This document shows positions 7,766 to 16,413 of a stretch of DNA of 64,000 bases, one piece after another. The DNA comes from Streptomyces sp. CB02056. Lineage in GTDB: Bacteria > Actinomycetota > Actinomycetes > Streptomycetales > Streptomycetaceae. A program made the translations under genes and the position numbers. Each line of letters starts with the position of its first letter. Within the stretch, counting starts at the first letter, position 1. Under the pieces are notes generated by a model, which saw only the letters and a list, made by a program, of their open reading frames with translations, ran no database searches and was not told where the DNA came from. The stretch covers positions 124,001 to 188,000 of the forward strand of contig NZ_LIPD01000012.1 of the NCBI RefSeq assembly GCF_001905545.1. Direction: 5' to 3'.

Positions 7766-8407
7766 CTAACGTGCGCAATGGCGCACGCGTCCCACCCCTC
7801 TCGCCATGTCGCGCAGTGCACGGATGTCCTTGATCTCGAGGGCCTCCCGCCCGGTAGCAACGGTTCCCGCATCCTTCAGGCCTTTCAGGACAGGACACAG
7901 TGCGTTTCTGGTGACCCCGACCGCTTGCGCGAGCACCTCCCGAGTCAGCCCCTCGATCTTCATCGTGGAACCGTTTCCGGCGAGATACAGCAGAGTTCGC
8001 GCCAATCCGACCTCCAATGAATGGTCCTTGAGCCAGATGCGCGCGAGTGCGGCATCGACCCGCTGCCCCTGCTCCCACACCAGCAGCTCGCGGGTGAAAT
8101 CGCCTTTCTGAACCATCATCAGGAAGTCATCGCATCGCACCATCACGGCCTTGCACGACCCCAGCGCCGTCACATCGGCATTCCTCGGTTTACCGGCCAG
8201 CACCGACATTTCACCGAGCAGGTTCATCGGCCCCCTGAACGCCATCCATCTGCTGCGCCCGTCGGCGAGTCGCCGAACGACACGCACGAAGCCGTGAGTC
8301 AGCAGTAGAACATGATCCCCCCTGCTCCCCTGACCCAGGATCAACTCTCGGTTTTTGTAGTTGACTTCTCTCCCTCTGCGTCGAAATTCATCCACCAACT
8401 TCTGCAT
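7766..8407 (-). CDS. Crp/Fnr-family regulator with cyclic-nucleotide-binding domain
   Basis: The 213-residue protein has an N-terminal beta-roll with a phosphate-binding-cassette-like segment (LLGEMSVLAGKPRNADV, residues 63-79, including Gly65, Glu66 and Arg75). A long dimer helix follows (about 108-125), then a C-terminal winged HTH (TREVLAQAVGVTRNALCPVL, 155-174). I chose ATG 8407 because GAGGAG sits 5 bases before it and the open frame further upstream is non-coding in character. It is the first gene of the low-GC island and precedes the cyclase by 131 bases. It may sense the cyclase product and control the five genes downstream. Confidence 0.8.
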   Translation of the reverse strand: MQKLVDEFRRRGREVNYKNRELILGQGSRGDHVLLLTHGFVRVVRRLADGRSRWMAFRGPMNLLGEMSVLAGKPRNADVTALGSCKAVMVRCDDFLMMVQKGDFTRELLVWEQGQRVDAALARIWLKDHSLEVGLARTLLYLAGNGSTMKIEGLTREVLAQAVGVTRNALCPVLKGLKDAGTVATGREALEIKDIRALRDMARGVGRVRHCAR

Positions 8408-8532
8408 CGCTGCTCCTCGAGCGCCCAGGGCAAGCCATCCCTGCCCTCCACTCAGATTTGTACCGTTTTCATCCCGCCAGTTCCGGAAGGCACGGCACAG
8501 CGACGAAGCGCGCCCCGCGTGTTCCCAGGCGG

Positions 8533-9327
8533 CTACCTCCGGCCGGGGACCCCAATCCCGAGAGAACCACCGCCGGGAAACAGCACCACCCGGTGGTCGC
8601 GGAGGGGGCCGAGGGTGAGGCGGTGGGTGCGGCAGTGGGCGGCGATCAGTGGGAGGGCGGCGAGGGTGGCGCGCCAGGAGCCGGGGGCGGAGGTGCAGTC
8701 GGAGTCGTGCAGCAGGAGGGTGGCGCCGCCGGTGAGGCCGGGGCGGGCGGTCGCGTAGACGGACTCGCCGGTGGCCTCCGCCGTCCAGTCGCGGCCCCAG
8801 GCCGTCCACAGCACGCTGCGCAGGCCGAGTCGGCGGGCGGCCAGGGCCGGGCCGGCGGTCAGGACGCCGTACGGCGGGCGGTACCAGCGCGGGCGGGCGC
8901 CGCAGAGTTCGGTCACGGCCTCGCTGGCGCGGCGCAGTTCGCGCAGGTCGCGGGCGGGGGCCGGGTACCACTGCTGCCGGTGGTGCCAGCCGTGGACGGC
9001 CACCTCGTGGCCGCGCAGCACCAGCTCGCGGCCGAGCCCGGGGGCGCGCTCCAGCATCGCGCCGAGCAGGAAGAAGGTGGCGCGGGCGCCGAGTTCGTCC
9101 AGCGCGTCGAGGACGTACGGGGTGCTGGCCGGATCGGGGCCGTCGTCGAAGGTCAGGGCGACGTGGCCGGGCGCGGCGCCGTGTCCGGCGGTGCGGCGGG
9201 CCAGGGTGCGGCGCAGTGGCGGCAGGCGGACGGCGGCCGGGGCGAGGTGCAGGAACTCCGCGCCGACGGCGAGGGCAGTGGCGGCGACGGCGGCGGTGCC
9301 CGTCCGGTGCACGGCGGCGGCGCTCAC
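8533..9327 (-). CDS. polysaccharide deacetylase (NodB domain)
   Basis: The 264-residue product is a carbohydrate esterase 4-type deacetylase. Visible motifs are the catalytic TFDDGPD, the metal-binding HGWHH and the active-site RYRPPYG-like segment RWYRPPYGV. The end of the domain has LLLHDSDCTS. A hydrophobic N-terminus (about residues 9-25) may be a signal anchor, placing it at the cell surface. The GTG start overlaps the stop of the SDR gene by 4 bases, so the two are coupled. It probably removes N-acetyl groups from peptidoglycan or another glycan. Confidence 0.85.
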   Translation of the reverse strand: MSAAAVHRTGTAAVAATALAVGAEFLHLAPAAVRLPPLRRTLARRTAGHGAAPGHVALTFDDGPDPASTPYVLDALDELGARATFFLLGAMLERAPGLGRELVLRGHEVAVHGWHHRQQWYPAPARDLRELRRASEAVTELCGARPRWYRPPYGVLTAGPALAARRLGLRSVLWTAWGRDWTAEATGESVYATARPGLTGGATLLLHDSDCTSAPGSWRATLAALPLIAAHCRTHRLTLGPLRDHRVVLFPGGGSLGIGVPGRR

Positions 9328-10175
9328 TCGAAGCGGGCGGCCATCCGGCGGAACACGCCCGGTGCCACCCCGTGGAGGCGGGACGGGAAGCCGAGCCAGT
9401 GCGGGACGTAGAGGCGGTCGCGTTCGGTGGTGATGGTCGCCACCACCGCGTCCGCGACCCGGTCCGCGGGGACCAGCCTCGGCCAGTCGCGCTCGTACGG
9501 GGTGCCGCGCCGCTCGAAGAACGGGGTGTCCACCGCGCCGGGGAGCACCAGGCGCACCCCGACGCCCGTGCCGCGCAGCTCATACCAGAGGCTCTCGGCG
9601 AACATCGTCAGCGCGCCCTTGGTGGCCGCGTAGCCGGACTCCTCCCGCGAGCCGACCTGGCCGACGATCGAGCCGAGCAGCACGATCCGGCCGCGGCGGC
9701 GCTCCAGCATGCCGGGCAGCAGCAGGCGGACCAGGCGCAGCGGGGCGGCGAGGTTGACCTCGATCATCCGGTCCAGGGTGTCGGAGGGCGTCTGCGCGTA
9801 CGGGCCGCGCCAGCCCAGGCCGGCGCTCGCGACCAGGGCGTCCACCCGGCCGGTGTCGGCCAGGGCGGCCTCGGCGAGGCGGGCCGGGCCGTCCGGCTTG
9901 CTCAGGTCCTCGGGCAGGGCGCGGCCGCCGGTGCGGTCGGCGAGTTCGTCGAGGCGGGCGCGGTCGGTGCCGGAGAGCAGGGTGAGCCAGCCGGCGTCGG
10001 CCAGGCGGGTGGCGGTGGCGCGGCCGATCCCGGAGGAGGCGCCGGTGATCAGCGCGACGGGGCGGTCGGCCGGGTCCGGCGGGGGCTTCAGGGCCTTCCG
10101 GTCCGCGGGAGCCGCGAGGTCGGTGACCTCCTTCGGGTCCGACCGCCGGGGTCGGGAGTGGGGCTCCTCCGCCAT
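9324..10175 (-). CDS. classical short-chain dehydrogenase/reductase
   Basis: The 283-residue protein has the TGASSGIGRATA cofactor motif near residue 44, an ASAGLGWRG segment in place of NNAG, and the catalytic Ser in LLGSIVG with YAATK. This is a complete classical SDR active site. ATG 10175 is preferred to the upstream ATG because the extra N-terminus is short, basic and lacks a ribosome site. It is coupled to the deacetylase downstream through a GTGA overlap. The substrate is unknown. Confidence 0.83.
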   Translation of the reverse strand: MAEEPHSRPRRSDPKEVTDLAAPADRKALKPPPDPADRPVALITGASSGIGRATATRLADAGWLTLLSGTDRARLDELADRTGGRALPEDLSKPDGPARLAEAALADTGRVDALVASAGLGWRGPYAQTPSDTLDRMIEVNLAAPLRLVRLLLPGMLERRRGRIVLLGSIVGQVGSREESGYAATKGALTMFAESLWYELRGTGVGVRLVLPGAVDTPFFERRGTPYERDWPRLVPADRVADAVVATITTERDRLYVPHWLGFPSRLHGVAPGVFRRMAARFE

Positions 10176-10253
10176 CGGGCACCTGCCGCTCTGTGACCGC
10201 CTCGCCGTCCATTTTGTCCGGCAAGTCACCTTCGCACGGCGGAGCCGTCCGGG

Positions 10254-11141
10254 CTACCGGGGCGGTACGGCGGGCTCCGCCTCGGCGTCCCGGTGCGGGG
10301 CGGTCGGCTCCGCGGGCCCGCCCTCCGGCTCGCCGAAGCGGGAGAGCACGAAGGTGCCGCCCACCGCCACCGCGAAGCCCGTCAGCGCGCACCACTCGAA
10401 CCCGGGGCGCGCGGCGTCCCCGAGCACCGTCACGCCGACCAGCGCCGGGCCGAAGGTCTCGGTCACCGTCCCGGCGGCGGTCGCGGCCGTCACCGTGCCG
10501 CGCTGCAGGGCCAGGGCGTAGGCGAGGTAGCCGCCGAGGCCGCCGACGGCGAGGGCGTAGGCGGCCGGGTCGGTGAGCACGGCGACCGGGCCGGAGGCGT
10601 CCAGTACCCGTACGGCCAGGCTGGTCACGCCGAAGCCGGCCCCGGCCAGCAGGCCCAGGCCGGCCGCGGCCGCGTTGCCCTCCCGCCGCACCAGGACCAG
10701 GGTGGCGAGCAGCAGGACGGCGGTGGTGGCGAGCAGCGCCCAGTGGAAGGCGGGCGCGGCGTGGTCACGGCCCTCCCGGCCGGAGCCGAGCGCCAGCAGG
10801 GTCAGGCCGACGACCACGGCGAGGATGCCCGCGAGGTCGCCGCGGCGCAGCCGCGCGCCCAGCAGCCAGACGGCGGCCAGGGCGGTGACGGCCAGGCTGG
10901 CGTTGGTGACGGCCTGGACGAGGAAGAGCGGGAGGGTGCGCAGGGCGACGATGCTCAGCGCGAAGCCGACGATGTCCAGCAGGGTGCCGAGGAGGAACTG
11001 CCAGGACCGCGCCAGCGCGGCGAGCAGGCCCGCCCGGACCCGGTCGGCGCGCGGGGCCGACCGCGCCCCGCGCGCCTGGAAGACCGCCCCGAAGCCGAAG
11101 CAGACGGTCGCGACCAAGGCGGTGGTGAGTCCCAGCAGCAT
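10254..11141 (-). CDS. EamA/DMT-superfamily membrane transporter
   Basis: The 295-residue protein is very hydrophobic with about nine to ten membrane helices, beginning MLLGLTTALVATVCFGFGAV. Two related halves (VLRRGDLAGILAVVVGLTLL-like and the C-terminal WCALTGFAVAVGGTFVLS) are as in drug/metabolite transporters. The soluble C-terminal 30 residues are acidic and proline-rich. I start at ATG 11141, where the first helix begins; a longer frame upstream is Arg- and Pro-rich and not credible. It is divergent from the DUF981 gene. Confidence 0.75.
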   Translation of the reverse strand: MLLGLTTALVATVCFGFGAVFQARGARSAPRADRVRAGLLAALARSWQFLLGTLLDIVGFALSIVALRTLPLFLVQAVTNASLAVTALAAVWLLGARLRRGDLAGILAVVVGLTLLALGSGREGRDHAAPAFHWALLATTAVLLLATLVLVRREGNAAAAGLGLLAGAGFGVTSLAVRVLDASGPVAVLTDPAAYALAVGGLGGYLAYALALQRGTVTAATAAGTVTETFGPALVGVTVLGDAARPGFEWCALTGFAVAVGGTFVLSRFGEPEGGPAEPTAPHRDAEAEPAVPPR

Positions 11142-11335
11142 GCCTCTCCCAGCCTCCCGGGGCAGCGTCGATCCACCACCAGTCTGGGGCCGGGGGGACG
11201 GGGTCGCACGGGTGGAGCGGGTGGGACGGATCGGACGGGAACGGGAGCGGCGCCGGACGGGATCGGCTGGGCCCGCCGGGTGGACCCGGGCGGCGCGCGG
11301 TTTGCCGACGGACGGTGTCGCGTCATCCCTGATCC

Positions 11336-12058
11336 ATGATTCAGCACGCCATGCCGCTCGCCGCATCCGGTCTGAAGATCGACTGGGCCAGGATGCCGAC
11401 CTACAACACGATCATGTCGGTGGCCGCCGGCGCCGGACTCCTGCTGGTGGTCGCCCTGGGGCGCCGACTCCTCGTCCAGGGGCGCAGCACCACGCTCGAG
11501 GGCTGGGCGCTGGCGTTCGGGGCCCTCGGGTTCACGCTCGTCACCACCGGCCTGCACATGACCCTGACCTGGCCGCTGGCCGGGCAGGGGTTCCCGTTCG
11601 ACAACGTCATCTTCGGCGAACCCGCCCTGGCGTTCGGCGTCTTCCTGCTGACGGCCTCCTTCTACCTCTGGAAGCGCGGCAGCGAACTGCTCGCCGCGGA
11701 CGGCGTCGACCGGACGGTCCGGGTGGCCGCGCCGATCTCGGTGTTCGTCTTCGGCATGGGGCTGGCCTGCTTCGGCATCGCCGCCGCGGGCTGGAAGTAC
11801 ACGCTCTTCGCCGCCCCGCCGGAGGAGCCGATCTCCGGGGAGTTCTCGGACTGGCCGTGGCTGGAGGCGAGCTTCATGTCCGGGCTGTACGTGCTGGTCG
11901 GCATCGGGGCGCTGCTCTTCCCCTTCGCGCTGCGGGACCCCCGGCGGTGGATGAGCCCGGTGATCGGCGTCGTGTGGGGGCTGGCCGGCCTCGCCTTCCT
12001 GGCGTTCGGCGGGCTGAACTACTTCACCCACATCGGGCTCATCGTCAACACCATGTGA
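11336..12058 (+). CDS. DUF981 integral membrane protein
   Basis: The 240-residue protein has about seven membrane helices and the features of the DUF981 family: an N-terminal MPTYNTIMSVAAGAGLLL segment, TTGLHMTLTWPL, and a C-terminal FGGLNYFTHIGLI. The function is unknown. It stands alone between a divergent EamA transporter and a convergent methyltransferase gene. Confidence 0.75.
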   Translation: MIQHAMPLAASGLKIDWARMPTYNTIMSVAAGAGLLLVVALGRRLLVQGRSTTLEGWALAFGALGFTLVTTGLHMTLTWPLAGQGFPFDNVIFGEPALAFGVFLLTASFYLWKRGSELLAADGVDRTVRVAAPISVFVFGMGLACFGIAAAGWKYTLFAAPPEEPISGEFSDWPWLEASFMSGLYVLVGIGALLFPFALRDPRRWMSPVIGVVWGLAGLAFLAFGGLNYFTHIGLIVNTM

Positions 12059-12088
12059 CCGGCCGCGGGTGTGGCCGGGGCGCCCCCG

Positions 12089-12892
12089 TCACGGCCGGAC
12101 GGCCACCCCCGCGTACAGCGAGACCTCCTCGGCGGCGACGGGCGCCTCGTCGGGGGACGGCCGCCACTGCGCGATGGGGACGAGCCCCGGCTCCAGGAGG
12201 GTCCAGCCGTCGAAGAAGCGGGCGATCCGCGGCCGGGTGCGGGCCTGGGCCGCGGTGCCGGCCGCCTCGTAGATCCGGGTCAGTGTGGCGATGTCCTCGG
12301 GTGCGAACTCGGGGCTGACGTGGGTGATCACCAGGGTGCTGCCCGGGACGAGGGCGGACTTGAGGTGCTCGACCAGCTCGTACGCGCCGTGGGCGTCGGG
12401 GACGAAGTGGAGCAGGGCGTTGAGGGAGAGCGCGACCGGGCGGGACAGGTCGAGGGTCTCCCGCAGTCCGGGGGCGGCGAGCAGCCGGGCCGGGTCGGTG
12501 GCGTCGGCCTCGACGTACGCGGTGCGGCCCTCGGGGGTGCCGGTGAGCAGGGCCTGGGCGTGCGAGAGCACGATCGGGTCGTTGTCGGCGTAGACCACCC
12601 GGGCGTCCGGCCGGACGCCCTGGGCGACCTCGTGCAGGTTGGGCGAGGTGGGGATGCCGGTGCCGATGTCGAGGAACTGGTCGAAGCCGAGCTCGGCGAG
12701 GGCACGGGTCGAGCGCTGCATGAAGGAGCGGTTGACGCGGGCCGCGGCGCGCAGCCAGGGTGCGACGGCGAGGGCGTGTCCGGCGGCCTCGCGGTCGGCG
12801 GCGAAGTTGGTGAACCCGCCGAGGAAGTAGTCGTACATCCGCGCCGAGTGCGGAACGTTGAGCCGCAGGTCCACTCCGTCGTAGAGACCCAT
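12089..12892 (-). CDS. SAM-dependent methyltransferase, DUF574 (Methyltransf_19) type
   Basis: The 267-residue product matches the large streptomycete DUF574 family. It has the N-terminal SARMYDYFLGGFTNFAADRE, the SAM motif FLDIGTGIPTSPN, the acidic YADNDPIVLSHA and LNALLHFVPD. These proteins are abundant in actinomycetes, often near regulators, and their substrates are mostly unknown. ATG 12892 has GGGGGAGAA before it. It diverges from the ECF sigma gene at 13128. Confidence 0.85.
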   Translation of the reverse strand: MGLYDGVDLRLNVPHSARMYDYFLGGFTNFAADREAAGHALAVAPWLRAAARVNRSFMQRSTRALAELGFDQFLDIGTGIPTSPNLHEVAQGVRPDARVVYADNDPIVLSHAQALLTGTPEGRTAYVEADATDPARLLAAPGLRETLDLSRPVALSLNALLHFVPDAHGAYELVEHLKSALVPGSTLVITHVSPEFAPEDIATLTRIYEAAGTAAQARTRPRIARFFDGWTLLEPGLVPIAQWRPSPDEAPVAAEEVSLYAGVAVRP

Positions 12893-13127
12893 CCGTGTTC
12901 TCCCCCCGGTGCCGTGCCCGATCGATCCTCCCCGCCCACGATAGGCGCGGCCCCTCGTGTTCCGAACAGCTTCCGGGCATTCCAACCAACCGCTGGTTCC
13001 CATGAGATGACAATCTGTATTCGGATTGCAGCCTGGAGTGACAGGCCTGATGGAATGAGGATGGGCGCAGACAGCCCGACCCTCGGGTGGCCCGGTGCGC
13101 AGCCGGCGGCCACGGAAAGCAGGCCCG

Positions 13128-13778
13128 ATGACGATCGACAGGGGCGCCCCGACGCGCAGGCACCGGGGCGGAACGGCCGTGGCGTACCTCCGCGGGACGG
13201 CGGCGGAGCCGACGGCCGACACCGACCCCGGACTCCGCTCCGACCCCGAACTTCGCCTGGGCCTCCCCTACGCGGCCTTCTGCGAGACCCACGAACCCGC
13301 TTGGCGCGCCCTGGCCCTGACCCGGATAGGCAGCCAGTCCGACGCGGAGCTGGTGGTCTCGGCGGTGAAGGCCGACCTGGCCCGCTGCTGGTCGCAGGTG
13401 CTCCGGTTCGAGGAACCGGCCGCGTACGCCTGGCGGTTGGCCAATCGGCACGTCGCGGACTGGGTGGCCGCCGAGGAGCCGGTCGAGGTGGAGGCGGTCA
13501 CCTTCGCGGCGGTGATCGGCGCCTTCAAGCAGGTGGCGAAGGGGCTGCTGCACAGCGAGGCGGACGAGGTGCGGCTGTACGCGGCGATCCTCGAACTGCC
13601 GGACCGGCAGCGGGACGTGGTGATCCTGCGGTACCTGCTCGGCCTGCACGTCAAGGTGATCGCGGCGTACCTGGGGCGGCCGGTGGCGACGGTTCACTCC
13701 AACCTCCGGCACGCCCGGGAGAGGCTGGCCCGACGGCTCGGGGTGGGCGAACTCCCGGACGGCGGCGGCGAGCTGTGA
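13128..13778 (+). CDS. ECF-type RNA polymerase sigma factor
   Basis: The 216-residue protein has a C-terminal sigma region 4 (ILELPDRQRDVVILRYLLG, then VIAAYLGRPVATVHSNLRHARERL), clear for ECF factors. Region 2 lies at about residues 40-110 and is more divergent. ATG 13128 is used because it precedes the conserved part and has AGCAGG nearby. Its stop overlaps the GTG start of the next gene (GTGA). No classic anti-sigma factor with a membrane helix follows. Confidence 0.78.
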   Translation: MTIDRGAPTRRHRGGTAVAYLRGTAAEPTADTDPGLRSDPELRLGLPYAAFCETHEPAWRALALTRIGSQSDAELVVSAVKADLARCWSQVLRFEEPAAYAWRLANRHVADWVAAEEPVEVEAVTFAAVIGAFKQVAKGLLHSEADEVRLYAAILELPDRQRDVVILRYLLGLHVKVIAAYLGRPVATVHSNLRHARERLARRLGVGELPDGGGEL

Positions 13779-14506
13779 CGGCGGCACCGGAGGACCGGGC
13801 CCCGGACGGACCGGGCCGGGCCGACGGCGGGCGCACGGTGTTCCGCGTCCCGCGGCCCGAACGCGCCCATGCGGAGCGGATCGCCGCCGTGCGCCGGGCG
13901 CGGCTCACGGCCGCGCCCGCGCACCTGCCGTCGGAGCACGAGCAGGCGGCGTTCGAACTCGGCCTGGTGGTGGCCCTGGTGCTGGGCGCGCCGGACGCCT
14001 CGCGCGGACTCGACCTGCTGGTGAACGCGCGCCGGATCCAGCCGGAGGGGGCCGAGGTGTTCGGCGCGCTGCTGTACGCGACCGGCAAGGAGGAGGGCGC
14101 CGAGTTCTGGTGGCGCTTCGCGGCCGGCTCGGGCAGCGGGACGGCCGCGTACTGCCTGCACCTGCACCACCTGATGCTCGGCGAGACCGACGACGCCGAC
14201 TACTGGCGGGCCTGGTCGGACCAGCTGGCCACGGCCGAACGGCCGCCCGGCCCACGGGCGTTGCGGATGAACCGGCCGCTGCTGCCGGACGACGTGCGGC
14301 GCGACATCCTCTCCCGGGTGCACCACGGGCTGGCCCCGCAGCTGCCGCCCGCCCTGGTCGCGGTGATCGACCGGCTGCCGGTGCAGGACGGCGGCGAGGA
14401 GGAGGTGCCGAGCCCCTGGGGGCTCACCTCGGGGGCGACCTCCGCCTATTCCTGGGAGGACCTTCCGTGGGACCCGGTGGATGATCGCGACGCCCCGTGG
14501 GGGTGA
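13775..14506 (+). CDS. hypothetical protein coupled to the ECF sigma factor
   Basis: The 243-residue protein is soluble and not recognised. A helical core at about residues 30-160 (EQAAFELGLVVALVLG, EGAEVFGALLYATGKEEGAEFWW) reads like TPR-type repeats, and the C-terminus is acidic with many Trp residues. Overlap with the sigma gene suggests that it regulates or works with that factor. Proteins of similar layout often follow DUF-type sigma factors in streptomycetes. Confidence 0.65.
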   Translation: MTAAPEDRAPDGPGRADGGRTVFRVPRPERAHAERIAAVRRARLTAAPAHLPSEHEQAAFELGLVVALVLGAPDASRGLDLLVNARRIQPEGAEVFGALLYATGKEEGAEFWWRFAAGSGSGTAAYCLHLHHLMLGETDDADYWRAWSDQLATAERPPGPRALRMNRPLLPDDVRRDILSRVHHGLAPQLPPALVAVIDRLPVQDGGEEEVPSPWGLTSGATSAYSWEDLPWDPVDDRDAPWG

Positions 14507-14535
14507 GCGCCGTACGGGCCGCCGTGATCATCCCT

Positions 14536-16290
14536 TCAGGTGAGCACGGACAGCCGGGCGACGACGGCCGGGTCGCGCCCGCTGCCCGCCTCGGTCCGCT
14601 CCCCCGCCGGGGCGGCGTGCCGGACGACGTAGTGGTGCGGCGCCATCGCGGTGTCGCGTCCGGGCAGGGCGGCGACCACCGCGCGGTGGGCCTCGACCGG
14701 GCCGAACGAGGGGTCGCCGGTCGCCAGCTCCACCACCAACTTCCCCTCCTCCTCGGAGAGTCGGTGCTCCCCGAGGGCGGTCCGCAGCAGTTCGCGGACG
14801 GCCGCGAGGTCGATCCAGGCGCCGTCGACCAGCCGCCATTCGCCGCCCCTTTCACCCCCCGGCGGGCCGAGCACGGCGGGCAGGTCGGACAGCAGCACCG
14901 GCCCCTCGGCGGCGGCCGCGAGCAGGGCCGGCAGGGCCCGGGCGAAGCCCTCGGTCTCCTCGGGGTCGAGCACCTGGGGGCAGGCGATCAGGGCGAAGTC
15001 GAGGCTGCCGGTGATCCGCAGGATGGTGAACATCAGCCGGACCGGCAGCGGCGGGGCGGGCAGGACGGTGAGTTCGGGGTCGACGGCCGGGGGCGGCTGG
15101 GCGTCGGCGACGGCGGCCGGGATGGTGAGGCTCAGGTCGTTGACGACCACCTGGCGGGAGAACCGGGCCCCGCGCAGGTGGGCGGCGTCGTCCACCAGCT
15201 GCCAGACCTGCTGGGCGTCCAGGGTGCTGTGCCAGTAGGCGCTCAGCGAGGCGGACTTGGCGCGGCCGATCAGCTGGTCGAGGTCGGCCGCGCCGGTGTC
15301 GAGCAGGATCAGCGCGTCCTGCGCGAGGGTGCCCACGTGGTCGATCAGGGCGGCGCGCTGGCGGTTGGCGGAGAGCGCCGAGAGCACCAGCTCGCGGCTG
15401 CCGGACCGGTGGGCGACCAGCGCGGCGAAGGCGGCGAGCAGGACGACCGACGGACTGGCGCCGGTGCGCCGGCAGACGGCGGCGAGGTGGTCCGCGGCGG
15501 TGCGCGAGCGGACCAGCAGGGCGCTGTGGCCGCCGGGCGGGCCGGTGATCCGCGCGTCGGCGAAGACGACCTGCGGGCCGGCGGTCAGGACCCGGGCCCA
15601 GTGCCGCAGTGCGGCCGCGACCCTGCGGCGGCCCTGGGCGCTCTGCTCCGCGACGGCGACCTCCAGCGGGGTCGGAGCGGTGACCGGCGGCAGCTCCTTC
15701 CCGGCGGCGAGGGCGTGCCAGTCCTGGATCAGCACCGCGGTGGCGGCGCCGTCGGCACCCGCGTGGCAGACCACGGCGACCAGCCGCAGCAGCCGCTCGC
15801 CCGCGGCGAGCATGGTGAACCGGACCCGCGGCGGAGCGTCGAGGGGCACCGGGACGGCGACATCAGCCCGGCCCAACTCGGCGGCCAGCGCGTCCAGTTC
15901 GACCTCGCTCCGACCGCCGGCCTCGACCACCGTGACGGCGAACCGGCCGTTCCGGTGCACCACCTGGCGGTCCGGGAAGCCGTCCGGGCCGGGGCCCGCG
16001 GGAAAGGAGGTCCGCAGCGACTCGTGGCGTTCGACCAGCAGGCGCAGGGCGACCAGCCCGGCGGGGACCGAGACGCCGTCGGGCACCGGCCAGACGGAGT
16101 CCTTGTTGATCCCCTCGGGCGGGTCGCGCCGGATGCAGAGGACCATGTTGCCCTGTCCCCGGGTGAGCGGGCCGGAGCCGCCGCCTTCGGCGGCGTACCG
16201 GACGGTGATCCGCCTGGGGGTCGCTGTCGTGCCGCGCGGTGTCGCGCCGAGTGACGTCGGATCGTTCGGTGGGGCGTCCTGCGGTGTCAC
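14536..16290 (-). CDS. stand-alone condensation-domain-like acyltransferase
   Basis: The 584-residue protein has the fold signature of an NRPS condensation domain. The motif normally written HHxxxDG is CHAGADG (Cys175-Gly181): the catalytic second His176 and Asp180 are kept, and the first His is Cys. A C-terminal 100-residue extension follows the domain. Such free-standing C-domain proteins join an acyl or amino-acyl carrier substrate to an amine or hydroxyl. The start is GTG 16290 with a weak AAAGGCG. It lies at the left end of the cluster with a DasR-like site about 90 bases upstream. It may form an amide or ester with a hydroxyphenylglycine-type unit. Confidence 0.65.
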   Translation of the reverse strand: MTPQDAPPNDPTSLGATPRGTTATPRRITVRYAAEGGGSGPLTRGQGNMVLCIRRDPPEGINKDSVWPVPDGVSVPAGLVALRLLVERHESLRTSFPAGPGPDGFPDRQVVHRNGRFAVTVVEAGGRSEVELDALAAELGRADVAVPVPLDAPPRVRFTMLAAGERLLRLVAVVCHAGADGAATAVLIQDWHALAAGKELPPVTAPTPLEVAVAEQSAQGRRRVAAALRHWARVLTAGPQVVFADARITGPPGGHSALLVRSRTAADHLAAVCRRTGASPSVVLLAAFAALVAHRSGSRELVLSALSANRQRAALIDHVGTLAQDALILLDTGAADLDQLIGRAKSASLSAYWHSTLDAQQVWQLVDDAAHLRGARFSRQVVVNDLSLTIPAAVADAQPPPAVDPELTVLPAPPLPVRLMFTILRITGSLDFALIACPQVLDPEETEGFARALPALLAAAAEGPVLLSDLPAVLGPPGGERGGEWRLVDGAWIDLAAVRELLRTALGEHRLSEEEGKLVVELATGDPSFGPVEAHRAVVAALPGRDTAMAPHHYVVRHAAPAGERTEAGSGRDPAVVARLSVLT

Positions 16291-16377
16291 GTCGTACGCG
16301 CCTTTCGGCTCGCCGGGGAGGACCGGGGAGGGTTCGGCAGGGGGTGTGACCGGGACGCTACCAGCGCCCTCGCGAGC

Positions 16378-16389
16378 TGGTCCAGACCA
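16378..16389. promoter_or_regulatory. DasR-like (dre) site A
   Basis: TGGTCCAGACCA differs from the core of the reported DasR element (TGGTCTAGACCA) at one base. It sits 88 bases upstream of the condensation-like gene. Three similar sites occur in the cluster. Confidence 0.45.
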
Positions 16390-16413
16390 AACCTCGACGG
16401 GCCCGATCCATCG

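Noticed and set aside
8408..9583. Long N-terminal extension of the Crp-like protein
   Set aside because: The extension is Arg/Pro-rich and antisense-like relative to the deacetylase and SDR genes, and a good ribosome site precedes ATG 8407.
14536..16290. Full NRPS module
   Set aside because: Only a condensation-like fold is present, without adenylation or carrier domains in the same protein.
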